NCBI RefSeq assembly: GCF_021462265.1 | Contig: NZ_JAJONF010000020.1 | Location: 62,001 to 126,000 of the forward strand | Origin: Streptomyces shenzhenensis | GTDB taxonomy: Bacteria; Actinomycetota; Actinomycetes; Streptomycetales; Streptomycetaceae | DNA: 64,000 bases | Direction of reading: 5' to 3' | In this document: piece after piece, positions 53,601 through 59,658 of the stretch | Layout of the letters: each line of letters begins with the position of its first letter | How positions within the stretch are numbered: the stretch's first letter is position 1 | Made by a program: the position numbers and the translations under genes | Notes under the pieces: generated by a model | Told to the model about the DNA's origin: nothing | The model's database searches: none | The model's input: the letters and a program-made list of their open reading frames with translations, nothing else

Positions 53601-54047
53601 GAGCTGAGCGGAAACGGCACGGGACGGCCGACGGAACCGGAGCACGGCGCAGGACGGCCGACGGACCCAGAACACGGCACGGGACGACCGACGGACCCGG
53701 ACCCGGTCGACCGGCTCACGGAGTCCGGTCGCGTCTACGCCGAGCGGCTCGCGCGCTGCTGCCGCGCCAACCTGGCGGCCATGGCCGGGCACCGGCTGCC
53801 GAGGCTGCGCCGGACGCCCGCCGCCGTATGGCTGGCGGCCCGCCCCGTGACCGAGGCCGCGCTCGCGCCGGATCCGACCGCCCGCGGCGCCTGGGACGCC
53901 CACCTCCCGGCGCCGTACCGGCTGCGCCACGTCGACGCCGACCACTACGAGATCGTCGGCGAGCCACACGTCCGGGAGATCGCCGCCGCCCTCACCGAGA
54001 CCGTGTCCCCGTCCGACGCCCGGCCGCAGCCCGCCGGACGGATCTGA
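44673..54047 (+). CDS. NRPS-PKS hybrid: A-T-C-A(Pro)-T-KS-KR-T-TE
   Basis: A 3124-residue protein. After a repetitive Ala/Gly/Leu/Pro/Glu-rich head (1-55): adenylation 1 (FYTSGSTGRPKG near 201; specificity D-A-F-F-V-G-V-T-F, Ile/Val-like), carrier (NGGDSLKAL near 594), condensation (HHAAVDGWS near 779), adenylation 2 (near 1239; D-V-Q-x-V-A-H-V-V, the proline code), carrier (AGATSLDLM near 1626), ketosynthase (1692-2097; ACSSS near 1847, EAHGTGT, KSQIGHLG), ketoreductase (HLILGGTGGIGT near 2508; S-Y-N catalytic set in CSSMAARFGGVGQFDYAAANA), carrier (GADSLTLL near 2789) and TE (GWSFGA near 2922). No acyltransferase is present, so malonyl loading must be in trans. It should build an Xaa-Pro unit extended by a reduced acetate. 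Confidence 0.95.
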   Translation: MTDRTAASGPAEAGSTETGLPEPALPKAGLAGAGLPQAELTDAEGPEAELTEAGLPEAGLVEAVLAQAHRTPSAVAVEDGGRLLDYAELDLLSGRVAARLREQGVTAGQSVAVCLPRSWQLVCVMLGIRRAGATVVPLDRLSPPDRQRHILDDSGAVTVVHDGTAGHADGIDAGLLLGPAAASVAAEPSAPAGAGDPAGFLFYTSGSTGRPKGVEVTDAGVLRLARPGWLDPRPGARFACLSNPAFDALSFEIWAPLLTGGVCVVLDDSEVHSPHRLAAVLRERRVDTLFITVALFNTVVDKVPGCFADAGQVLVGGERLDARAIRAWYDANPGAGTVLYNVYGPTEATTFALYHPIPRDLDGDSSVPIGTALPGTGLLLRTTDGRTAEDGEVAELLLSGAALARGYRNLPELTERCFVHLADEDGSPRRWYRTGDLVRRDADGLVHHVGRADRQVKVRGFRIEPGEVEQRILALPAVRRAHVCTRRDTADRHELLAFLVLGDDGLSFADYERHLTAALPPYMRPHHTHLVPELPLTPNGKVDQAALEREAATPWRGTRADAVAVRAEQRPVLEIAEGVLGVGGLRPDDRWIPNGGDSLKALRLRFEIQQRYGVDIPQDLVLRADFAALADAVRTAPADERPPVPPATYAADAVEGPATSEQERLWLLHRRDPDDRSYDVPLAFRVQGAVDRQALRRALRTLVERHPALRTRLVPAPDGLRQRTEAPYDPWQPLDAREGEPWQETADRFFAHRFDLTEPHMLRAAWAEHADGGLLLLHLHHAAVDGWSLNLLFRDLTAAYAGDTERPAPATGPVDLARWQRDWRAAAGYERLRTRLSEHYAEAPEPSPARPAPGSASPLRPRARLLRTSLDLVRRAALDRRAAELGLTRFQLLVSAFAACLYGVTGQARPLVAAPVANRPRPEFAESVGMFANTVLLDLAVRPDDLLRTHLTAHAGTVRRVLEGQEVLLADVLPAPAFRDRSPLFDYLFVLENTELSALRLAGCAVEPLWPEPAGAKCALTLSVVEDESGFGCLWEYRDDFGAERAQAAARLFRRALDRLTGDGDLTLRALVAPYRSSGAAHGSAVEPDFATVAEGFARQVARTPDAPAVTLGRTTLTYAELDAQANALASLLSVPEDPAAPASVALYLQPSVEHVVALLAAARRNLTVVPLDPAYPAALLRHVLDQAAPLCVLTGAQDLDVLATIAPPDLPRHVVTLTRTPTAPPVPYRHRALRPLYTLFTSGSTGTPKGVQVPDRTLCSLLTWQRTEGGLERPAVTQQFSMLSFDVSFQEILTTLCSGGELRLVRPAWRQDVPTLLDELETGGAQRIFLPYVALQLLAEHGVRAGVFPSRLREVVTAGEQLVCTDAIRRWFAGLPDGARLFNHYGPTETHVVSALCLDGDPADWPARPAVGRPVAGAVLRVVDEGGLPVPPGVTGDLLIGGPMANRCYLGDPADHHDRFVDDPELGTLYRSGDRARFDERGLLHYAGRDDGQVKLGGHRLELGQVEAALLGCGEVVNAVAGVLDGRLVAVLQCRGADPDPADLTRRLARLLPAYVRVAAFRRVTDLPRTPSGKVDRRAALTAPGRELRPDDRVDAGLSPLELRLAELFRAATGRSVGVDERFLDAGATSLDLMRFQLRCSGEGDLPFSVPDLFEHVTLRALARLVTDGGATRDAPTRQPGASGSARRADEPVAVVGMAVRLPGAPDLAAFWDLVVSGRRGIEHFAADGGRVGARSQLAGPLAFDPGRFTISPHEARLMDPQQRQLLMNCAEALAHAGIGEPARLRVGLVASCGENTYFQRMLRDGDPDLLPDSFRLALHHEKDFLATKAAYHLGLTGPAFTLQSACSSSLAGVHVAAGMLRQGDADVMLVGGVLVDTELTDGYTYRPQHIFSPDGHCRPFSADAEGTVGASGTGVVVLKPLAAARRDGDTVYAVVTGSGLNNDGSGKLGYSAPSLPGQRAAIRAALDRSGRTGGDVGYVEAHGTGTRLGDPVEAAALRQAYGLAADARMALSSVKSQIGHLGAAAGVAGLVRAVLAVHHGVVPPTADFDRLNPEIADGPFRIPVAAEPWPAGSRRVAGVSGFGIGGTNAHVLLEQPDPVPDPDPGQPLPCLVLSGASQAAVRADARRVADYLTARPDAYPQVLRHLQAGRPALAHRAAAVCPDAASAVAWLRALPAVTAPPSRNAPPVEDRDPRALAAAWTAGRTVAWPAGPAAAPWDFPPPAFDTSEYDYPRAPECDVPSAAGEGSSRAAEHGLQRPAEERSGISRLPAAQWLHQPLWTRSRRARTKAAVSGRTAVVVTGPGQDGESWRFLERHYARVVSVRAGQRLTRLGDDRYEADVADAGQLADLLGRLAGADGPAVDWLHALPLALDGALTASALETAEWACLDTVAALALALAGRPEPHRPRAWLLSQRAQPVTGSVHTPEAGLLAAALEVPRQELGVTLRWTDLPGPHPAGWAARLPDLLLDDAVTDRATALRDGFWWHPTSVPVPVGETPPPAAAPGTHLILGGTGGIGTTLAASLLRHPGNRVVLVARGTEVPATLREFGERVTLVTADLATEEPEVVADRLSPLLDGLAGIVHAAGTAAGGLLARREPAAARNVTAAKLRGALLVELLVAEHAPDHVLYCSSMAARFGGVGQFDYAAANACLDAYAQHTAPGGDATVRTSVGWDAWRDVGMAQRHAGRADARHRDHLAVALTPQEGTAVFERALHLQLPCLMVSTTDLTAARAFYAYEPVAAEPAPEPAVPEPAVPEPGDLGAQITGILLGLLGVDAVDPQAALYDLGADSLTLLELLDEIKRLHGTDIELSRLSHRVSLAEILGHLGGGVRPYGSVDVEVWQRGPGPDVLCLVHPVGGDIQAYRPLVSALPDDRTVCLIADPALRDPGLPDRPIEERAAHYLAAVRREFPEPGRRLTLAGWSFGAWTALSMAALAEAEDRPVTALHLLDPPPPGAGQRLAGYDEDRIQAVFARELSGNGTGRPTEPEHGAGRPTDPEHGTGRPTDPDPVDRLTESGRVYAERLARCCRANLAAMAGHRLPRLRRTPAAVWLAARPVTEAALAPDPTARGAWDAHLPAPYRLRHVDADHYEIVGEPHVREIAAALTETVSPSDARPQPAGRI
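53614..53703 (+). repeat. Threefold 30-bp in-frame repeat in the TE domain
   Basis: Three successive 10-residue units of the form GTGRPTEPEH, GAGRPTDPEH, GTGRPTDPDP interrupt the TE of the hybrid synthetase, after QAVFARELSGN. The position corresponds to the lid region of type I thioesterases. Confidence 0.75.
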
Positions 54048-54058
54048 GGAGACCCCCC

Positions 54059-55141
54059 GTGCAGCATCCGTACACCCGCCTGCCCGCCCGGTCGTTCTGG
54101 CGCACCGCGGTCGCCGAGCCCGACCCGGCGGACATCGACGGCCTGTGGACGCCGAAGTTCGCGATCGGCCAGGACGATCCCGTCGTCACCGCCGGATCCT
54201 GCTTCGCCGCGCACATCGGCCGGGCCCTCCTGGCCGAGGGCATGCACTGGTACGACGCCGAACTGCCGCCCCCGGGCCTGACGGCGGCCGAGCAGGCGGC
54301 GCGCGGATACCGCCGGTTCTCCTTCCGGACCGGCAACATTTACACGGCCGCCGCGCTGCGCCAGTGGGTCGCCTGGGCGCTGGAGGAGGAGACGCCGCCG
54401 CAGGAGGTGTGGGAGGAGGACGGAGCCTTCTACGACCCCTACCGGCCGGGCGTGGAACCGGCCGGCCACCGCTCGCCGGAGGACGTGCTGCGGGCCCGCG
54501 ACGTCACCCTGGACGCGGTCCGCACCGCCCTCGCCGAAGCCGCGGTCCTCGTGTTCACCCTCGGCCTGACCGAGGCCTGGCACGACGCCCGTACCGGAAC
54601 GGTCCTGCCGGTGTGCCCCGGTACCGTGCGCGGCAGCTACGACCCGGCCCGGCACGTCCTGCACAACCACACGGTGGACCGGGTGCACCGCGACCTCACG
54701 GCCGTGCTCGCCATGGCGCGCGGCGTCAACTCCCGGCTGCGCACGGTCCTCACCGTCTCCCCGGTGCCGCTGACGGCGACCGCCACCGGGCGCCACGCGC
54801 TGGTCGCCACCACCCACTCCAAGTCGGTGCTGCGCGCGGCGGCCGGCCAGCTCGCCGACGCGTCCGACGGCGTCGACTACTTCCCGTCGTACGAGATCGT
54901 CACGGGCTTCCCGTACCGGGCGGCGTTCTACGGCCCGAACCTGCGCACGGTCACCCCGGACGGAGTGGCCTTCGTGATGCGGCACTTCTTCCGGGCCGTC
55001 CGGCCCGGGGCCGACGCGGCACCGCCCGCGCCGGTGCCCGCGCCTTCCACCCCCGTCACCGGCGGAGAGGACCACTGGTGTGACGACGCCGTACTCGACT
55101 ACTACGCCCCCCGTTCCGGCCCGGTTCCTTCTGCTCGGTGA
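54059..55141 (+). CDS. GSCFA-domain protein
   Basis: A 360-residue protein. VVTAGSCFAAHIGRALLAEGMHWYDAE contains the family-defining G-S-C-F-A motif (near residue 45). FSFRTGNIYTAAALRQWV, LVFTLGLTEAWHDARTGTVLPVCPG and VLTVSPVPLTATATGRHALVATTHSKSVLRAAAGQLA follow, all typical. GSCFA proteins belong to the SGNH hydrolase/acyltransferase clan, with the Ser of the motif as likely nucleophile. GTG start behind GAGGAG, 11 bases after the hybrid synthetase stop. It overlaps the next gene by 62 bases. A role in acylating or deacylating the assembled peptide is inferred from clan and position only. Confidence 0.85.
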   Translation: MQHPYTRLPARSFWRTAVAEPDPADIDGLWTPKFAIGQDDPVVTAGSCFAAHIGRALLAEGMHWYDAELPPPGLTAAEQAARGYRRFSFRTGNIYTAAALRQWVAWALEEETPPQEVWEEDGAFYDPYRPGVEPAGHRSPEDVLRARDVTLDAVRTALAEAAVLVFTLGLTEAWHDARTGTVLPVCPGTVRGSYDPARHVLHNHTVDRVHRDLTAVLAMARGVNSRLRTVLTVSPVPLTATATGRHALVATTHSKSVLRAAAGQLADASDGVDYFPSYEIVTGFPYRAAFYGPNLRTVTPDGVAFVMRHFFRAVRPGADAAPPAPVPAPSTPVTGGEDHWCDDAVLDYYAPRSGPVPSAR

Positions 55142-55781
55142 CTCCCACGCAGGCTGCGTCGGACGGGCCGCGCACCAGGCGCGGCTGCCCTTCGTGGGCG
55201 GCCCGGTCGGCTCGGGCCGGGACTTCCTCGGGCCGTTCGTCGACGACGCCGGCGGTGACCTGGAATTCCGGGACGCGCGAGCGCGGCGACTGGTCCGGGA
55301 GTCTCTGGACGCGCTCGGCGTGCCCGGGTTCGCGGGGCTCGGGGTGCCGCTCGTGTGCACGTTCGGGCTGAGCGCGCACACGGTGGCCACCCGGCAGAAC
55401 TGGGACATCCACCGCGACCGGCACGGCACCGTGCCCGAACGGTTCCTGCGCAGCGGCCTGTTCGGCGACCTGGTCCGGGCGAATGTGCGCGGTGCGCTCG
55501 CCTTCTACGACCGTACGGCCGCCCTCGGACTGCGGGTGCTGGCCCTGATGCCGCCGCAGCGTGTCCCCGGCATGTCCGACCCGGGTGTCTTCTTCGCCGC
55601 CCAGGACGTCATCGGCGCCGAACTCACGGCACGTGGGGTGGAGCTGCTCGACCTGCGGGCCCGCGTCACCGACGGCGCGGGACACCAGCGGCCGGTCTTC
55701 TGCCAGGCCGGCGACACGATCCACGGCAACCTCGCCTTCGGCCGGCTGGTGGTCGCCGAACTCCTCGACCGCGGGCTCTGA
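55080..55781 (+). CDS. SGNH-like hydrolase/acyltransferase
   Basis: A 233-residue protein with RFLLLGDSHAGCVGRAA at the N-terminus (GDS block I, Ser nucleophile) and GDTIHGNLAFGRLVVAELL at the C-terminus (DxxH block V). The region between is poorly conserved. It overlaps the GSCFA gene by 62 bases, so the two are probably translated together and may form a functional pair. Start GTG at 55080; no Shine-Dalgarno other than GGAGAGGA about 10 bases upstream. Substrate unknown. Confidence 0.7.
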   Translation: MTTPYSTTTPPVPARFLLLGDSHAGCVGRAAHQARLPFVGGPVGSGRDFLGPFVDDAGGDLEFRDARARRLVRESLDALGVPGFAGLGVPLVCTFGLSAHTVATRQNWDIHRDRHGTVPERFLRSGLFGDLVRANVRGALAFYDRTAALGLRVLALMPPQRVPGMSDPGVFFAAQDVIGAELTARGVELLDLRARVTDGAGHQRPVFCQAGDTIHGNLAFGRLVVAELLDRGL

Positions 55782-55854
55782 CCCCGCTCACCGCTCTGCC
55801 CTCGTCCGCCCGGCCCCGTCCCGTCCTGTCCCGTCCTGTCCCAAGGAGGTCCCC

Positions 55855-56733
55855 ATGGAGGACTACGCACTGCGCGCCGTGGCGCAGCTCACCACCCGCC
55901 CCGCCGAGCCCTACGACACCCTCTCCGTCGCCCCGGTCACCCCGGTGCTGGGCGCCGAGGTCACCGGTCTCGACCTCTCCCGGGAGCTGACGCCGCAGCA
56001 GGAGAAGGAGCTCAAGCACGCCTTCCACACGCATCACGTGCTGGTCTTCCGTGACCAGGACCTGACCCCCGAACAGCACAAGCGGTTCGCGGGCGTCTTC
56101 GGCGAGCTGCACCCCGTCGCCCTCGCCGCCGAGGGATCCGATCCGTACATCCTTCAGATCAAGGCGGACCGGGACTCCAAGGCCGTCGCCGGCAACGGCT
56201 GGCACTCCGACGGCACGGCGGACCCGGAGCCCTCCCTCGGCTCGATGCTGTACATCACCACGACTCCCGAGGACGGCAGCGGCGGCGACACCCTGTTCGC
56301 CAACATGCACCTCGCCTACGAGCTGCTCTCCCCCGCCCTGCGCGGCTTCCTCGACGGTCTGACCGCCCTCCACGACGGCGCCAAGCCCTGGACCGACGCC
56401 GGACTGACCCCGCCGCCCGAGTACGACGTGCCGCGCACCGAGCAGCCGGTCGTCGTCCGCCATCCGGAGAACGGCCGCAAGCTGCTGTTCGTCAACGCCC
56501 CCTACACCTCGCACATCACCCAGCTGTCCCGCGCCGAGAGCGACGCCCTGCTGGGGATGCTGTACGCGCACATCGCCCGTACCCCGCTGCTGCACTGCCG
56601 GGTCCGCTGGCAGGAGCGCACGCTGGTGTTCTGGGACAACCGCAGCGTGCAGCACCACGCGGTGTGGGACTACTTCCCGCACACCAGGGAAGGCCGCCGC
56701 GTGGCGATCGACGGCACGTCTCTGCATGGCTGA
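55855..56733 (+). CDS. TauD/TfdA-like Fe(II)/2-oxoglutarate dioxygenase
   Basis: A 292-residue enzyme with a perfect AAGGAGGT ribosome site before the ATG. PVLGAEVTGLDLSRELT is the family N-terminus. The iron ligands are in NGWHSDGTADPEP (HxD) and SVQHHAVWDYFP (distal His), and the 2-oxoglutarate Arg in REGRRVAIDG. It probably hydroxylates an amino-acid residue or the carrier-bound intermediate; in detoxin/rimosamide-type pathways a TauD-like enzyme is a core gene that oxidises the proline-derived unit. A short duplicated CCGTCCTGTC precedes the ribosome site. Confidence 0.9.
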   Translation: MEDYALRAVAQLTTRPAEPYDTLSVAPVTPVLGAEVTGLDLSRELTPQQEKELKHAFHTHHVLVFRDQDLTPEQHKRFAGVFGELHPVALAAEGSDPYILQIKADRDSKAVAGNGWHSDGTADPEPSLGSMLYITTTPEDGSGGDTLFANMHLAYELLSPALRGFLDGLTALHDGAKPWTDAGLTPPPEYDVPRTEQPVVVRHPENGRKLLFVNAPYTSHITQLSRAESDALLGMLYAHIARTPLLHCRVRWQERTLVFWDNRSVQHHAVWDYFPHTREGRRVAIDGTSLHG

Positions 56734-56755
56734 CCCGACCGAGGAAAGAGCGCAC

Positions 56756-57469
56756 ATGGCCACGGCCACCGCCGCACCGGCGGCCTTCCGCGCCGCGCTG
56801 CGGACCCAGGCCGCCGAGCCGCCCGCGGCCGGGGTGCCCGCCTGGCTGTGGCGGCTCGCCACCGCCGTCCACGGGGAACTGGCGCCGCCCGCCGCGGACG
56901 CCTGGGCGAACCGGCTGCACGCCCTGCTCGGTACGGCGAGGATCCCCGCCGGGCTGCGGCCCGTGCACGTCTGGCAGGCGGAGACCGTACTGCCGCTGCT
57001 GGCGGGCACGGCGGACACGGCCGTGCCCGCCGCCCTGCACCGCGCGGCGGCCCGGGGCGCACCGGCCGACCGGGACACCTGGCGGTCGGCGCTCGGCCCG
57101 CTCCTGCTGCGGCTGCACGACGCCGCCTACGACCGTGCCGGCGCCTACGCGGAGGGCCACGCGGGTGCCCGCGACCACGCCCTGGCCAACCGGTACTCCA
57201 CCGCCGAGGCGGACGCGTACGGCCACGAGTACGCGCGGCTGAGCACCGAGGCGAACGCGCGCGCCTTCGCCGAGGCGCACGCGGCGGCGCTCGGCACGGC
57301 GCTCGCGACGGCGTACTCGGCCGACGATCCCGTCGCCTACGCGGCCACCTTCCCCGGGGCGCATCTGAAGGCCGCCCTGCGCGCCACGGCGGCGGCACCG
57401 GGCGAAGCCGCCCCGACCCAGCTCCTGGCCGACGGCCTCCTGAGGGCGCTCGCGGCTTGCCCCCCGTGA
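56756..57469 (+). CDS. Unrecognised Ala-rich protein at the end of the NRPS-PKS operon
   Basis: A 237-residue protein, about one-third Ala, that I cannot assign. The first half has FRAALRTQAAEPPAAGVPAWLWRLATAVHGEL and VHVWQAETVLPLLAGTADT. The second half has a run of related helical segments, AYDRAGAYAEGHAGARDHAL, YSTAEADAYGHEYARL, STEANARAFAEAHAAALG and ALATAYSADDPVAYAATFPG, suggesting an internally repeated helical bundle. No signal peptide or membrane helix. The ATG at 56756 follows GAGGAAAG; an upstream ATG at 56726 overlaps the dioxygenase stop. Operon membership suggests a pathway role. Confidence 0.65.
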   Translation: MATATAAPAAFRAALRTQAAEPPAAGVPAWLWRLATAVHGELAPPAADAWANRLHALLGTARIPAGLRPVHVWQAETVLPLLAGTADTAVPAALHRAAARGAPADRDTWRSALGPLLLRLHDAAYDRAGAYAEGHAGARDHALANRYSTAEADAYGHEYARLSTEANARAFAEAHAAALGTALATAYSADDPVAYAATFPGAHLKAALRATAAAPGEAAPTQLLADGLLRALAACPP

Positions 57470-57519
57470 GGCGGCCGCCGGAGATCCACCCGTCGTGCCC
57501 TGTGAGAGGTCCGGCCGAG

Positions 57520-57780
57520 CGCGGACCGAGGCGAAAGCAGGCGTACGCGGTCGTGCCGTCCTTGCTGACGGCCCTGGCCCGGAAGGGGCCGACCGCACCG
57601 GAGACCTGGGAGCCGCCGGCCGCTTCGTCGACGAGCTTCTCGATCGCGGCCCGGTTGTGAAACCCTCGCCGGCCGCCGCGGGCGCCCTGGACGCGGCGTA
57701 TCCGACGACACCCAGCACCGCCACCCGCAGCAGGGCGACGAACCCTCGCCGTCCGAAGGCCGCACGGCCCCGGTGATCGA
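57520..57780 (-). pseudogene. MMPL transporter N-terminal remnant
   Basis: Reverse-strand frames give AFGRRGFVALLRVAVLGVVG followed by YAASRAPAAAGEGF, like the first helix of an MMPL-family exporter. One frame over comes AAIEKLVDEAAGGSQVSGAVGPFRARAVSKDGTTAYACF, resembling the first periplasmic domain (VxxLVDxxxxxPGVxxV...SxDGxTAYA). Only the first part of the gene remains and it is frameshifted near 57655. No other gene is supported from 57470 to 57953. Confidence 0.5.
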
Positions 57781-57953
57781 GGACCGTTGCCAGGACGAGG
57801 GAAGCGTCCGCTTCCGCTTCCCCCTTCACCAGCCCGCCCACGTGACCTTCGTCCGCGCAAGGTCGATACTTCGCTCAGGAGAACTGCGCCGCTCCCGGTC
57901 ACCGCCCCCGCCCACACCTGACGAACAGTCACACCAAAGTCGGCGTTGATCTA

Positions 57954-57981
57954 CTCTGACCTGTGAAGAAGCAGGTCAGAG
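57954..57981. promoter_or_regulatory. Perfect dyad upstream of dhaKLM
   Basis: CTCTGACCTG (57954-57963) and CAGGTCAGAG (57972-57981) are exact complements separated by 8 bases, ending 30 bases before the dhaK start. Likely an operator for a repressor such as a GntR- or TetR-type protein; the protein is not known. As RNA it would also form a hairpin in the leader. Confidence 0.65.
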
Positions 57982-58011
57982 GCTAGCCTGGTAACGTCCT
58001 TGGAGGATCAC

Positions 58012-59004
58012 ATGAAGATGCTGATCAACGTTCCGGAAACCGTGGTGGCGGATGCGCTGCGGGGCATGGCGTCGGCTTTTCCCGACCTCGCCGTGGACGT
58101 GGAGAACCGGGTGATCGTACGACGGGACGCCCCCGTCGCCGGGCAGGTCGCGCTGGTCTCGGGCGGCGGTTCCGGGCATGAGCCGCTGCACGGCGGATTC
58201 GTGGGGCCCGGGATGCTGTCGGCCGCCTGTCCGGGCGAGGTGTTCACGTCCCCCGTCCCGGACCAGATGGCCCGGGCCGCCGCCGCCGTGGACAGCGGGG
58301 CCGGGGTGCTGTTCATCGTGAAGAACTACACCGGTGACGTGCTCAACTTCGACATGGCCGCCGAACTCGCCGAGGACGAGGGCATCCAGGTCGCGAAGGT
58401 GCTCGTCAACGACGACGTGGCCGTCACCGACAGTCTGTACACGGCGGGCCGGCGCGGCACCGGCGCCACCCTGTTCGTCGAGAAGATCGCCGGGGCGGCC
58501 GCCGCCGAGGGACAGCCGCTGGAGCGGGTGGAGGCCGTCGGGCGCCAGGTGAACGAGAACTCCCGCAGCTTCGGTGTCGCGCTGAGCGCCTGCACCACGC
58601 CGGCCAAGGGCTCCCCGACCTTCGATCTGCCGCCCGGCGAACTGGAGTTGGGCATCGGCATCCACGGCGAGCCGGGCCGGGAGCGGCGGGCCATGATGAC
58701 CTCCGGCGAGATCGCCGACTTCGCGGTCAACGCCGTACTGGAGGACATGCCGCCGCACAACCCGGTCCTCGTCCTGGTCAACGGCATGGGCGCGACCCCG
58801 CTCCTCGAGCTGTACGGGTTCAACGCGGAGGTCCAGCGGGTGCTCGCGGAGCGCGGGGTGAGCGTGGCCCGCATCCTGGTCGGCAACTACGTGACCTCCC
58901 TGGACATGGCCGGTGCCTCGGTCACGCTCTGCCAGGTCGACGAGGAGCTGCTGCGGCTGTGGGACGCTCCGGTGAAGACACCGGCGCTGCGCTGGGGCAT
59001 GTGA
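58012..59004 (+). CDS. dhaK: PTS-type dihydroxyacetone kinase, DhaK subunit
   Basis: A 330-residue substrate-binding subunit. ALVSGGGSGHEPLHGGFVGPGMLSAACPGEVFTSPVPDQM, LFIVKNYTGDVLNFDMA and the covalent-His region LGIGIHGEPGRERR (about residue 218) are all present. DhaK binds dihydroxyacetone as a hemiaminal for phosphorylation to DHAP. The ATG at 58012 was chosen for its GGAGG at 58002-58006. It is the first gene of dhaKLM. Confidence 0.95.
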   Translation: MKMLINVPETVVADALRGMASAFPDLAVDVENRVIVRRDAPVAGQVALVSGGGSGHEPLHGGFVGPGMLSAACPGEVFTSPVPDQMARAAAAVDSGAGVLFIVKNYTGDVLNFDMAAELAEDEGIQVAKVLVNDDVAVTDSLYTAGRRGTGATLFVEKIAGAAAAEGQPLERVEAVGRQVNENSRSFGVALSACTTPAKGSPTFDLPPGELELGIGIHGEPGRERRAMMTSGEIADFAVNAVLEDMPPHNPVLVLVNGMGATPLLELYGFNAEVQRVLAERGVSVARILVGNYVTSLDMAGASVTLCQVDEELLRLWDAPVKTPALRWGM

Positions 59005-59058
59005 GCGAGAGACAGCACCGACCCGCGTCCGTACCGCAACGCAACGCAAGGAGATCCC

Positions 59059-59658
59059 GTGCTAGACGCCGACTTCTTCCGCCGCTGGATGGCGGTGACC
59101 GCCGCCTCCGTCGACCGTGAGGCGGAGCGGCTCACCGCCCTTGACTCCCCCATCGGGGACGCCGACCACGGCAGCAACCTCCAGCGCGGTTTCAAGGCCG
59201 TGGTGGCCGCGCTGGAGAAGGACGCGCCCGCGACGCCGGGTGCCGTGCTGACGCTCGCCGGGCGTCAGCTGATCTCCACGGTCGGCGGCGCGTCCGGGCC
59301 GCTGTACGGCACGCTGCTGCGCGGTACCGGCAAGGCGCTCGGCGACGCGGCCGAGGTCAGTGAGGCCCAGTTCGCCGAGGCGCTGCGGGCCGGGGTGGAC
59401 AAGGTCATGGCGCTCGGCGGGGCCGCGCCCGGGGACAAGACGATGATCGACGCCCTGGTGCCGGCCGTCGACGCGCTCGGTGACGGTTTCGGGGCGGCCC
59501 GGACCGCCGCCGAGCAGGGCGCCGAGGCGACGATCCCGTTGCAGGCCCGCAAGGGCCGGGCGAGCTATCTCGGCGAGCGCAGCATCGGCCACCAGGACCC
59601 GGGCGCCACCTCGTCGGCGCTGCTCGTCGCGGGACTCGCGGAGGCGGCCGGTGAGTGA
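59059..59658 (+). CDS. dhaL: Dihydroxyacetone kinase, DhaL (ADP-binding) subunit
   Basis: A 199-residue all-helical subunit holding ADP as a fixed coenzyme. The Asp/His metal-binding motif is in LDSPIGDADHGSNLQRGFKAV (family GDGDHG), followed by STVGGASGPLYGTLLRG, GDKTMIDALVPAVDAL, ASYLGERSIGHQDPGATSS. GTG start with AAGGAG eight bases upstream; it overlaps dhaM by eight bases. Confidence 0.95.
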   Translation: MLDADFFRRWMAVTAASVDREAERLTALDSPIGDADHGSNLQRGFKAVVAALEKDAPATPGAVLTLAGRQLISTVGGASGPLYGTLLRGTGKALGDAAEVSEAQFAEALRAGVDKVMALGGAAPGDKTMIDALVPAVDALGDGFGAARTAAEQGAEATIPLQARKGRASYLGERSIGHQDPGATSSALLVAGLAEAAGE

